The translations under genes and the position numbers were made by a program. Below the pieces are notes generated by a model. That model did not search any database. It worked only from the letters and a program-made list of their open reading frames with translations, and was not told where the DNA came from. A stretch of DNA of 19,126 nucleotides from Gnomoniopsis sp. IMI 355080 (taxonomy: Eukaryota > Ascomycota > Sordariomycetes > Diaporthales > Gnomoniaceae). Below are positions 1-8,707 of this stretch, in pieces; the first letter of the stretch is position 1, and every line of letters begins with the position of its first letter. The stretch spans positions 1 through 19,126 of the forward strand of contig JAPEVC010000389.1 in the NCBI GenBank assembly GCA_027946555.1, read 5' to 3'.

Positions 1-441
1 GAGGGAGGGGAGGGTGTGGTCGCTGTCAAGCACCCTTAGAGATCCACTGGAAGTCAACCATTTCGAATCAGGCTCACTCGGCGAAGTCCTGAGGGGGGAG
101 TCGAGTCGGCCACCCTATCCTGTCCGGGTCACTATTGCGGTCAGATCGGCACGAAGTTGCATTGCTTTTGTGGGGGAGGCACACGTGGGAACGGCCTGAC
201 AAGGAGAACATCATACGGACCTTATTTACTCTTGGGTTGTCCCTGACACCCCATCCGACTGGGCTAGTTATTATACATATTAACAAATACGTAGGTGAAG
301 AAGGTCCCATCCCAAGACTCAATCGGAAAACGGGAACATACGGCTTTCCTTGAGTACAATCTTCGCAAGCCACCCCCCCCCCGCCAAACAATTGCCAAGG
401 CAGGACCTCCTCGCATTCGACTTTGTGTAGCAAGACATGCC
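1..441. other. Upstream region, no gene seen
   Basis: No recognisable coding region lies here. ORFs on both strands are short and resemble no family I know. A C10 homopolymer is at 373-382. The reading frame of the first exon of the following gene is open upstream of 442, but it has no ATG before 442, so this stretch is best read as promoter and 5' leader of the rhodopsin-domain gene. Confidence 0.5.
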
Positions 442-2170
442 ATGTCTCTCTATGCGTCGGTGGGCTCATACGACAATCTAAACGAGCCAACGCCCTTTTT
501 CAATAATAGAGCTGCCGGATATGGCTTCGTGATCACTTTTCTGGTTAGCAAGGCAGCCTTTTCTTTCGTCTCTTTTATTTTTAAATACCAGCACATGTGC
601 CTTGCTCGCCACAGACTGACTCAAGGAATCAGGCGATATCAACTCTTTGCGCCTCACTTCGATTATACGTCCGCTTCTTTGTGACCAGATGTCCTGGATG
701 GGATGATTATTTTATCGCTTTCATATTTGTGCTCACGTGGATCACTAATGTGGCCTCGTTATTGTGTAAGCCCAAGTCCTAATGCAATGCTTGTCTTGTG
801 TCAAGTTGACTGATACTTTTCGATTCGAAGTGTACAATGCCGGGCTCGGTCGTCATTTCGTTCTTTTGGGCATAGATGGCATGTCGAATTTTGTCAAGGT
901 ATGCATGCGATCCCCTCTAAATTTTTTAAATTTTTTTTATTCTTTTTGCCAGGCTCGTCCGCCTATTACGTTGGAATATTGGACCTTCTTAGTCTTCAAG
1001 GACTACAAACGATGGATGAAATACAAAATTCTGAGCTCACCATCAGAACAGATGTTTTGGTGGGCCAATGCATGTTACAACATGTCCATGGCAGCGATCA
1101 AACTATCCATCTTATTCCAGTACCTTCGGCTGCTGAGCGAGCATCCGGGTTCCGACAAAAGCCAGCCAAAGGCCTTGCGAATTGCAGTGATAGTGTTGAT
1201 TGTCATCACCTCGATCTGGGGCCTTGTGTACTCGATATTAGCCTGGGTTCCCTCATTGCCCATCTCAGCGGACTGGACTTTTACAAACAGTACCGCCGTT
1301 CGCTATGGCTACGGCTCCGACGACAAACGTATCTTTGCGACCACCTTCATGGTTCACGGAGCTTCGAATATGGCAATCGACATCGCCGTGTTCTCCGTCC
1401 CTTTATTCTCCCGGTCGATGTGGGCGACTACGGGTCGACAGCGACAATCGCGCGTCGCCATCATTTGTCTGTATGGCCTTGGTATATTGTAAGTCAGAAA
1501 AAACTAAAACTTTCCTCATTCAATGGACCCCGAGACACAGGCTATGGAATTTACACTTTTCAACAATGACTGACTCCATGCCTCTCTGGGCATTCCGCAT
1601 ATTAGATCAGTCGTCTGCTCTGTTATAAGATTCGGCTCATTGGTCGAGCACAAAGCCACGACAACGCCCACATTCGATCCGACCTGGTACGGTCCCGAAT
1701 CGATCATCCTGTCGGTCCTCGAAGTCGACATTGCGACAATTGCCGCTTCGTTGCCAGTTTTCTGGCCCTATCTTCGACGAAATATTGATAGAATCATGAT
1801 CACGCACGAGATTGAGGTCAAGGTGACCGAACACTTCACCCAGATCGATGACCAAACGGATGAGCTTCGGCGCGAGGCCAGCAGCAGGCAGCAACATGAG
1901 AATGGGGCGCAGCGGTCCGGCCACCACAGCGCTTGCGCGACGCCATGGGATGACAGAAATGCTGCAAGCACGAATGGTGCTGGACTGAAACTCGGTTCTG
2001 AGACGGTGATGATGTATGATTTGGGGCGAAAGGGTACAGACAACAGCGAGGACATGGGTCAACGTGATTTGCCATTTGATGGGTCTCGAAGCCCAATGCC
2101 TCTCAGCCCGGCCAGTCCAAACCGAGCTTTCTTCTTCAACAGGGAAAGTAAGGAGGTCCTTCTCAGGTGA
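442..2170 (+). CDS. Seven-helix rhodopsin-domain (PTH11/SAT4-type) integral membrane protein
   Basis: My model is join(442..543, 633..765, 831..898, 953..1488, 1606..2170), giving 467 residues. Phases agree at each junction, and three donors are textbook (GTAAGC, GTATGC, GTAAGT); the first is GTTAGC with a CTGAC branch site 13 nt before its CAG. Family hallmarks are visible: RLYVRFF and GWDDYF (residues about 44-61), YNAGLGRH (80-87), WWANACYNMSMAAIKLSIL (about 136-154) and the last helix SVLEVDIATIAASLPVFWP. Seven hydrophobic helices can be counted, then a hydrophilic cytosolic tail of roughly 130 residues rich in Q, R, S and P. Family members sit in the plasma membrane, and a few (PTH11 of the rice blast fungus) act in surface sensing; most have no known ligand. 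No CFEM domain is present. The least certain junction is 952/953, because an acceptor at 1000 would also keep frame and drop 16 residues. Family sure, role unknown. Confidence 0.85.
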
Positions 2171-2954
2171 AGAGCTTAGTGGACTGTTCCAAGGGGCCGG
2201 AAAAGGGACGTTTCCTCTTTTTTTGTATTCAGTTTTGTTTCCCACTCCCATACCCATCATGATGCATACATAAGCCATGAAATTTGAGCACGTACCTTGA
2301 CAGATATTGTGTGTAAGGCCATGCATCGGAATGCCGAACCAAGTCACGCAGTAGTCAAAATTCTATTCATGATCTTCCTAGTTCAGGCTGTCTGTCCCCG
2401 CTCAGCTTTTCGAAGTACGACCGCAGGTCTTTGAGTACCTCCAGCCCACCTAGCCTTTCCACTTTCACCTGTTCCTTATGTAAGTTTGGTGGACAGCATG
2501 CTCAATCAAGTGCTTGCCCCTGGCAGCACAGAGTCACAACCCCTGGTGTACTAGTATTCCTTTCTCTGTACTAGGTACTGCTAGGAAGGACACCTGGCGA
2601 AGACATACACCCTCCCAGGCAGACTTGATTCGCCAAACAGCATTACTTGCCTATATTGATATTGGTCGAACCTAGTGACTAATACATCGTTGCTTCCACT
2701 TAATGTTATGTTTTCTTTAAAGTCCCGGGGGGGGGGGGTCCAATTCCATACCCTAACCCTTCGCTCGGTCGATTGTCATCGACAGCAATGCACTTTCCTC
2801 CAATGAACGTCCACAGGTCACCGTTGATATTGATTTTATGGCGTTCAAAACCTGAATGACAAATAATTGGATAGATATTCTGGTTTGAGCACCTCTCACG
2901 TACCTCGCGAACAGACGCCAAGGGGCCTCCAGACTGGCGGGAGGTCCTATCTCC
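2171..2954. other. Intergenic region with a G12 homopolymer
   Basis: This is the 3' flank of the rhodopsin-domain gene and the promoter of the PrpF gene. I see no supported ORF. A C3G12 run lies at 2724-2738. A short CCCTAACCCT stretch at 2751-2760 resembles two fungal telomere units but is not a real array. CTAGGTAC-type words near 2546-2590 are common in intergenic DNA of many filamentous fungi. Confidence 0.5.
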
Positions 2955-4160
2955 ATGGCGTCTAGAATGCCTCGCCTCTGCAGCCCTGCGCATCAACGCA
3001 GCATCTTCAGAGCCATGTCATCTACAACGACCCCGAAAAGGCAGAATCGTCTACCCGCAGCATACTACCGCAGCGGAACGTCACGGGCCGTCATGTTCAA
3101 TTCACAGGATCTGCCACAGGACAGGGACCAATGGGCCGCCATATTCCGCGGCGTCATCGGGAGCCCCGACGTGTACGGCCGCCAGCTTGACGGCATGGGC
3201 GGAGGGATCTCTAGCTTGTCGAAAATATGCGTGGTTGGGCCGTCTACAGTCGGCGACACTGCAGACGTAGATTACACCTTCGCGGCGATTGGCGTGAAGG
3301 ATGACGATGTCGACTACAGCTCCAATTGTGGCAACATGAGCTCGGCTATTGGGCCTTTTGCAGTAGACATGGGCCTAGTGACACCTACGACGGATAATGG
3401 CGAGTGCGTTGTGAATATACATAACACAAACACAGGCAAGATCATCCGCTCAACATTCCCCGTGGTTGAGGGAGAGGCTGCTGCGAGTGGAGACTTTGCG
3501 ATTGCTGGCGTCGCTGGGTCTGGCGCACCTGTGCGTCTGGATTTTGTTGACCCAGGCGGCTCGAAGACCGGCAAATTGCTGCCGACAGGACAGATCATCG
3601 ACACTTGCGATGAAACAGGCATTCAGATGACCTGTATCGACGCGGGGAACCCATGCGTGTTCGTCGGAGCCGATGCGATAATATCGCCGATTCCTGACGA
3701 GTTGCCTCCGAAAGCTATCGAAGGTGACAAAGCCCTCATGGACAGACTGGAGCTCATCAGACGCCATGCAGCCCTTAGAATGGGTCTGGCGAAGGCGCAT
3801 CGTGACGTTCCAGGAAGCATACCCAAAATCGCGATGGTATGGGCACCACGGCATCGGTCGGCAGGACTTGAACCTGAAAGCGGGGATATCTGTGTTCGAG
3901 CTTTATCAGTTGGACAGCCACATAAAGCTGTTCCAGTCACCGTTGCACTATCACTTGCCGCCGCAGCACAGCTTCCTGGTACTGTGGTGCATCGCTGCCT
4001 CAAAGACCAGAAGACTCACACTAGGGGTATTGAAATCTGTCACCCTACCGGCCTACTCAAGGTCGATGCTACCTACAATGGAAAAGGCACCTTGGAGAGT
4101 GCAGCTGTATATCGAACGGCAAGGAGGCTAATGGAAGGGACAGTTTTTTGGAAGCAATGA
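2955..4160 (+). CDS. PrpF-family aconitate isomerase-like protein, probably mitochondrial
   Basis: This single-exon, 401-residue protein fits the PrpF family (2-methylaconitate cis-trans isomerase and relatives such as 4-oxalomesaconate tautomerase), usually about 390 to 400 residues with a diaminopimelate-epimerase-like fold. Visible hallmarks are AAYYRSGTSRAVMF (35-48), DGMGGGISSLSK (79-90), YSSNCGNMSSAIGPF (121-135), MTCIDAGNPCVFV and LRMGLAKAH. K90 and C125 align by motif with the lysine and cysteine reported as essential in bacterial PrpF. The first 20 residues contain R4, R7, R15 and R19 and no acid, like a mitochondrial presequence. Bacterial PrpF works with AcnD in propionate breakdown, but neither AcnD nor methylcitrate genes are nearby, so the substrate could be another tricarboxylate or a gallate-derived acid. 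I chose 2955 as the first in-frame ATG; M21 (3015) would give a cytosolic form. The family call is strong and the substrate is inferred. Confidence 0.9.
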   Translation: MASRMPRLCSPAHQRSIFRAMSSTTTPKRQNRLPAAYYRSGTSRAVMFNSQDLPQDRDQWAAIFRGVIGSPDVYGRQLDGMGGGISSLSKICVVGPSTVGDTADVDYTFAAIGVKDDDVDYSSNCGNMSSAIGPFAVDMGLVTPTTDNGECVVNIHNTNTGKIIRSTFPVVEGEAAASGDFAIAGVAGSGAPVRLDFVDPGGSKTGKLLPTGQIIDTCDETGIQMTCIDAGNPCVFVGADAIISPIPDELPPKAIEGDKALMDRLELIRRHAALRMGLAKAHRDVPGSIPKIAMVWAPRHRSAGLEPESGDICVRALSVGQPHKAVPVTVALSLAAAAQLPGTVVHRCLKDQKTHTRGIEICHPTGLLKVDATYNGKGTLESAAVYRTARRLMEGTVFWKQ

Positions 4161-5699
4161 AACATCCTCGCTGCGAATTGGGCCCCAACGACTTGTTTCG
4201 CTTTTTTACTCTTCTAATGCATATGCAGCCTTTGACTTTTGGCTCCGGCAAGTATGGATAAAGCCAGTTCGGGATACCTCGTTATGAAGGAATATATTGG
4301 AGTGCGGGCCACCAAACAAATTACAGCATTATGGCTAAACTTCGGCCGGGTTTCATCGACTCATCAACGGACAACGCCTTCCTCAAGAAAATTAAAGAAC
4401 ATGTGAGCGAAAGACCTATGTGTCCGCTGTTCAATCTTTTCAAGGTACAGGACGAGAGTCATTCGTGCCCTTTGCAATTTCCCAGCTCAGTTCAACATAT
4501 GATGTCAACTACAGAGCTAGCCTGCCAAAGCTGTCAAAACTGCCTGTTCGGCGCGGGCGACGTTAGTCCGTCTGAACCACTCGAGTATTTCGAAACGCTT
4601 CAGTGGCTTGGTGCTGCGCATCCGGGGCCATCTCATCTGAACAACGATACTTTCGGCCACGCAACCAACGAGTTCAGACCATATGTACATGTTTTGTTGA
4701 ACACGATCTGGTGCTACGTCGTCTACACGCTGGTTATGATTGCCAAAGCCGAGTCTTGATCAGTTGTTGATTTGCACGCGAGGGCTATAAGAACTACACG
4801 ATCCCTCTCTTGGCAGCACATCCTCCGCACTCTTGTACACAATTAAGCAACTTAAGTTGTAGGATGCGACAGATCATAGAGCTGGCCTCGGTTCTAATTG
4901 CTCTTGGCTGCAAGGTAGTCATAGACGGAGCGCCTGGTACTATCTTCGTTTTGGCCTGGGGTGTGATCGTCGCCAAGTTTGAGATTCTCCGGGATTACGC
5001 AGCTCACGCTGCCACTTGGGACCCACCCCACGGCCCGGCACCACGCTCCTGGTTCGACACTGATGGTGGCTGGTTGGTCCCCAGCTCCCTTGTCACGGAC
5101 TTACCATGGTAAAAGTGGACAATAGTGGATATACGCTACGGTGTGCGGCTCTGCGGGTACCCAGACACCCTGGTAACCTCGCCCTTGTTTCAAGACAAGG
5201 CGGCCTGTCACAGCTTTGTGCCAAGCCCGCCAATCGTTAGAACCAGGAACCCTATCTGGCATCTGGAAACTGGATGACATCTGCTGAAGACTTGACAGTC
5301 CACCAAGACCTGGAGCAAAAAGCTTGTATGTTTGCTGGAGATCTCCTTGTCTGTGCCTCGACCTCAAGCAGGGATGAACTCAATCCAGCGATACCTACGC
5401 GAGTAAGCCAACCATTTGAAGTCAACATGCCCTGGAAGGTGTCCCTGTTTCACGTCATTTGTTGTCGGTTGCCTGTCGAGATGCCGCTCCATCCACTTCG
5501 GCTGCTCATGCCCAATAAATGCTATCAGACCAACAAGGGAGAGTGATGATCGTCGCTGGCGGAGGTAGTCGTTGCGTCTTACCGCGGAAAACTAGGTCTG
5601 GCTCTTTGGTGGTAGTGCTTTCCTTATCAGCGTAATCCGTCGTCAAAGATCGTGTGCCTGTTCATCTACAGTTTCACTATTACACTTGTCGACCGCAGA
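4161..5699. other. Long intergenic stretch, no firm gene
   Basis: The 3' flank of the PrpF gene runs into about 1.5 kb with only short ORFs. One of 142 codons (4331-4759) is listed separately as doubtful. Others, at 4864-5112 and 5274-5546, lack recognisable motifs and the strong G/C third-position bias of the firm genes here. A multi-exon gene cannot be excluded, but I could not build one with consistent splice sites. Confidence 0.4.
4331..4759 (+). CDS. Doubtful small ORF with a CxxCxxC motif
   Basis: An uninterrupted ORF of 142 residues starts at an ATG. I do not recognise it. A cysteine cluster ACQSCQNC lies in the middle (about residues 63-70), and a hydrophobic run near the C-terminus (about 122-138, VLLNTIWCYVVYTLVMIA) could be one membrane helix. 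Codon third positions are not as G/C-biased as in the flanking firm genes, and no homologous family comes to mind. It could be an orphan gene, a decayed gene or chance. The spacing (171 bp after the PrpF stop) is tight for an independent promoter, which argues against it. Confidence 0.25.
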   Translation: MAKLRPGFIDSSTDNAFLKKIKEHVSERPMCPLFNLFKVQDESHSCPLQFPSSVQHMMSTTELACQSCQNCLFGAGDVSPSEPLEYFETLQWLGAAHPGPSHLNNDTFGHATNEFRPYVHVLLNTIWCYVVYTLVMIAKAES

Positions 5700-5919
5700 A
5701 CCTTTTGATTTCTTTTTGGGCTTGTTCAGCGACATCTCCTTGGCATTTCGTTCCGTTTTGTTTGCGCCTAAGCTCCTTCATGCTCACTCTCTCGCCTCGG
5801 CATTTTTAATGACATTTCATGAGCTGGTTTGAGCAAGTTGTCTGTCAAAACTTGCTCCACTGAGTTAGACAGTTCGCTGCCGATCCAGGCCTGGCGCCAT
5901 TTCCAGACCACAACGAACG
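5700..5919 (+). promoter_or_regulatory. CT-rich promoter/5' leader with three uORFs
   Basis: The 220 bp before the permease ATG are rich in CTT and TTT runs, typical around transcription starts in filamentous fungi. Three short ATG-initiated ORFs lie within it: 5780-5809 (9 codons plus stop), 5809-5832 (7 plus stop) and 5819-5863 (14 plus stop). The second shares its first base with the last base of the first one's stop codon, and the third overlaps the second in another frame. If the transcript starts upstream of 5780, scanning ribosomes would meet them before the permease ATG. The transcription start itself cannot be seen. Confidence 0.45.
5831..5857 (+). promoter_or_regulatory. Perfect 9-bp inverted repeat in the permease leader
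   Basis: GAGCAAGTT (5831-5839) and AACTTGCTC (5849-5857) are exact reverse complements separated by 9 nt, 62 nt before the permease ATG. As RNA this would form a 9-bp hairpin inside the third uORF; as DNA it could be a dimeric factor site. No known binding consensus is claimed. Confidence 0.55.
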
Positions 5920-8100
5920 ATGGCCCCACCAGCTCTAAACCTCAGTAGCGCCACATTCCAGAATTTGAACATCTTCACCTCCTCCGCGTCTCCTCTCAGG
6001 AATAATTTCGCCCTATCATGCCGTTCCCCGAGGACGCCATCGGCCGCAAGTAGGCCGTCGGCAAACAACTCAAGACATGCCGGGTCTTACCTGGAGCTGC
6101 CATCCACACACTCGAACCACAATTCAAGGAATTCCCTTTCGAGGTTGGGTGAAAAGGAGACTTTCGACTATGACAGCGAAGATACGATAGGAGAAAGCTC
6201 ACCTACCGACTCGACATGGTTCCTCCCACATTCCCCAGGCCTGCCGCCTCCGTCACCCGTCGGGCCAGGCGAAGATGGCAAGCTGGGCGTACTGTCGGCC
6301 ATCAACATCATAGTGGGCAAAACGATGGGCGTCGGAGCGTACTCGGTCCCATCTGCAATCTTCTCTGGCGTCGGCTCCGTGGGCATGACCCTCACCCTGT
6401 GGGTAGTAGGCAGCCTCATCTCCTTCTGCGGGCTGGCCGTCTACATGGATCTTGGCACCGCCATGCCTCGCTCCGGTGGTGAGCGCGTCTACCTCGAGCG
6501 CATTTTCAGGAAGCCATACATGCTCGCCACGTGCATGTTCATGTCGTACGTCGTCTTGCTGGGCTTTTCGACACCCAATGCGATCGTGCTAGGCGAGCAC
6601 GCGCTGTACGCCACAGGGGCGGCGGATAGCACGAGCAGTGTGCGGCTCATCGCGGTCCTCGCGGTCTCGAGCCTCTGCTACCTCCACGCGCGACATCCGC
6701 GAATTGGTCTTGGCCTCATCAACGTGCTCGGCGTCGCCAAGGTGTTGATCCTGGTGATCGTCGTCTTGTCCGGTGTGGCGGGTGGCCTGCTTGGCGTCGG
6801 TTCCGAGCGCGAAACTATGCTCGAAGGACGGCGCTTGGACCTTGCTATGGCAGGCGACGTGCCGAGCTCTACCGCGCAACGAAATTTCCAAGCGATCTGG
6901 GAGGGCTCCTCGAGCCAGCCTTACGACTACGCCACAGCGCTGCTAAAAGTGCTCTACTGCTTCCGCGGTTACAGTACTGCTAACCAGGTCCTTTCCGACA
7001 TTCGCAACCCCGTGCGGACCCTGAAAATAGCAGCGCCGGTTGCTCTCACACTCGTCTCCATCGCTTACTTGGCCATCAACATTGCCTTCTTCCTGGTGGT
7101 GGATAAGGACGAGTTCCGCAGTGCCGGCGTGGTGGTCGCGGGGGTCTTCTTCCGCAAGGTCTTTGGCGACGGCCTCGGCGCGCACATCCTCCCCCTCTTC
7201 GTGGTCGTCAGTGCGGCGGGGAACATCGCTGCGACCAGCTTTGCGCAGGCCCGGGTGAACGAGGAACTTGCCCTGCAGGGCGTGCTTCCCGCGTTCTGGT
7301 TGAGCAACAAGAAGCCGGCCCATATTCAAGAGCAGCCCACTACCAATGGTGGTGGTGCCGCCGGGCAACGTTCATCGAGCCCTAGCAAATCCCGCTGCTC
7401 CCGCGCGATCAACCGCTCTAACCAGATCTTCACACCCTCCCGTGGTCTCCTGCTCCACTGGCTCGTGTCCGTCGCGGCCATTGTCATCCCGCCACCGGGT
7501 AAGATCTTCAACTTTCTGGTGGATATTGGCGGATACCCTGTGTCTGTCATCAGCGTTGCGGTTTCGCTTGGCCTGCTGTACCTCCACTCCACACCCGAGG
7601 AGAAGTGGACCACGCCGTACAAGGCGCCTCACGTGGCTGTTGTCGTCTTTGCGGCGAGCAACTGCCTCTTGCTGGTGCTGCCTTGGATTCCGCCCAAGGG
7701 CGGCATGGCTGGCGACGGGGATGGTGGCAGGTTCCCGAGCTGGGCGTATCCGGCAACGAGCTTGCTCGTGTTGGGACTGGGTGCCGTGTACTGGCTCTAC
7801 TGGCGCACCACCAAGCACGCGCAGGCCCCCAGACCCGCCTCCGAGCGGAAGGCTCTTGGAGGGGGCCAAAAGTCATGCTGCACCCCAGATGAACGGGTGG
7901 ATGACGACGAGGAGAGTAGCAGCAGCTCCGGCGATACGATCGTCGTAGAGGAGGAGGCGCGGCGGAAGTCGGTGGAGCTGCCTATGCTCGCCATCAATCA
8001 GGGCCCTGGCGTATGTGGTTGTCGAGCGTGTCCGCAGGTCAGGAGGCGGGCGTTGTGTGGGTGTCCCAATTGCCCTGCGAGAAAGCAGAATCGTGGATGA
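5920..8100 (+). CDS. MUP1/LAT-like amino-acid permease with cysteine-rich tail
   Basis: This intronless 726-residue membrane transporter belongs to the amino acid-polyamine-organocation superfamily, closest by eye to fungal high-affinity methionine permease (MUP1-like) proteins. Hallmarks are a first helix with INIIVGKTMGVGAYSVPSAIF (about 128-148), SVGMTLTLWVVGSLISFCGLAVYMDLG (153-179), PRSGGERVYLERIF (183-196) and YCFRGYSTANQVLSDIRNP (346-364). About twelve helices can be traced between 122 and 628. Unusual parts are a 120-residue Ser-rich N-terminal tail, a 40-residue Ser/Gly/Arg loop at 463-503, and a C-terminal tail of about 95 residues with acidic and serine runs ending in two CxCxxC units (C699, C701, C704 and C713, C715, C718). 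MUP1 relatives take up methionine and related thiols at the plasma membrane, but substrate cannot be read from sequence and others in the group carry different amino acids. The start has a good context (AACGATGGCC). Confidence 0.92.
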   Translation: MAPPALNLSSATFQNLNIFTSSASPLRNNFALSCRSPRTPSAASRPSANNSRHAGSYLELPSTHSNHNSRNSLSRLGEKETFDYDSEDTIGESSPTDSTWFLPHSPGLPPPSPVGPGEDGKLGVLSAINIIVGKTMGVGAYSVPSAIFSGVGSVGMTLTLWVVGSLISFCGLAVYMDLGTAMPRSGGERVYLERIFRKPYMLATCMFMSYVVLLGFSTPNAIVLGEHALYATGAADSTSSVRLIAVLAVSSLCYLHARHPRIGLGLINVLGVAKVLILVIVVLSGVAGGLLGVGSERETMLEGRRLDLAMAGDVPSSTAQRNFQAIWEGSSSQPYDYATALLKVLYCFRGYSTANQVLSDIRNPVRTLKIAAPVALTLVSIAYLAINIAFFLVVDKDEFRSAGVVVAGVFFRKVFGDGLGAHILPLFVVVSAAGNIAATSFAQARVNEELALQGVLPAFWLSNKKPAHIQEQPTTNGGGAAGQRSSSPSKSRCSRAINRSNQIFTPSRGLLLHWLVSVAAIVIPPPGKIFNFLVDIGGYPVSVISVAVSLGLLYLHSTPEEKWTTPYKAPHVAVVVFAASNCLLLVLPWIPPKGGMAGDGDGGRFPSWAYPATSLLVLGLGAVYWLYWRTTKHAQAPRPASERKALGGGQKSCCTPDERVDDDEESSSSSGDTIVVEEEARRKSVELPMLAINQGPGVCGCRACPQVRRRALCGCPNCPARKQNRG

Positions 8101-8707
8101 GTGGGCGAAATGTATATATATATATTCCATTACCTTGTGATGCTTGCATCACTGTACATCATTTCTTAGACACTTGGTGCCTTGGCACTCACGGCCTCTC
8201 CAGATACCCAACCGGCAATTAAAATATTTCTAGTATAAACATGCCTCGTTTCTTCTGCTGTCCCGCCTTTCATACCGTCATTGTGAATGCGAACAAGCGA
8301 GTTACAAGACAGTCCCAACACCACTGTACTTGGGCAGCCCAAAATCATGGGACTGGGACCGCGACCTCGGGGCACCACTTGAGGGTCTCGAAACTGTGAT
8401 CTATTGGCGATAATAGCCGAATCGCGGGTGGTCTACGATCAACATCTGCAGCAATTCCCATAAAGTTAGAGTTTGGACCATCTAAAACATTCGCTTCGTA
8501 AATCAATCGCTATTTGCAAGTCTATTTTATCTACAAAATTCAAGATAACCAGAATCGTTCTCATCATTATGTTTCACCGTTTCATCGTCGTGTGTATTAT
8601 CCGTGCGAATCGTAATCGTCGACCGTCAATAACAAACCAACGCCCAAGCCATGCAAATGCAGTCTCTTCGGTCAGGAAGAGACATCTGAAAAGAGAATGC
8701 CGCCGAT
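8101..8707. other. Convergent 3' flanks
   Basis: The permease and the DUF3433 gene converge here, so this should hold both 3' UTRs. An AT dinucleotide run lies at about 8110-8124, and an AATTAAAATATTTC stretch at about 8217-8230 could serve as a 3'-end signal for the plus-strand gene. The minus-strand side (8400-8700) is moderately AT-rich. No gene is seen. Confidence 0.5.

Noticed and set aside
74..490. 138-codon minus-strand ORF
   Set aside because: No recognisable motif; overlaps the likely leader and first exon of the rhodopsin-domain gene.
2749..2760. TACCCTAACCCT, telomere-like units
   Set aside because: Only about two degenerate units; not an array and the surroundings are ordinary intergenic DNA.
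4864..5112. ATG-initiated ORF of 82 codons with two hydrophobic runs
   Set aside because: No family resemblance, weak codon bias, no consistent splice link to the ORF at 4331-4759.
5274..5546. 90-codon plus-strand ORF
   Set aside because: No motif, overlaps an equally long opposite-strand ORF, composition like non-coding flank.
7346..7948. 200-codon plus-strand ORF and several minus-strand ORFs up to 165 codons inside the permease gene
   Set aside because: Shadow frames of GC-rich coding sequence; low-complexity Arg/Ser/Pro/Ala content.
442..8100. Receptor, PrpF enzyme and permease as one metabolic cluster
   Set aside because: No backbone synthase, regulator or pathway enzyme is present; shared strand is weak evidence.
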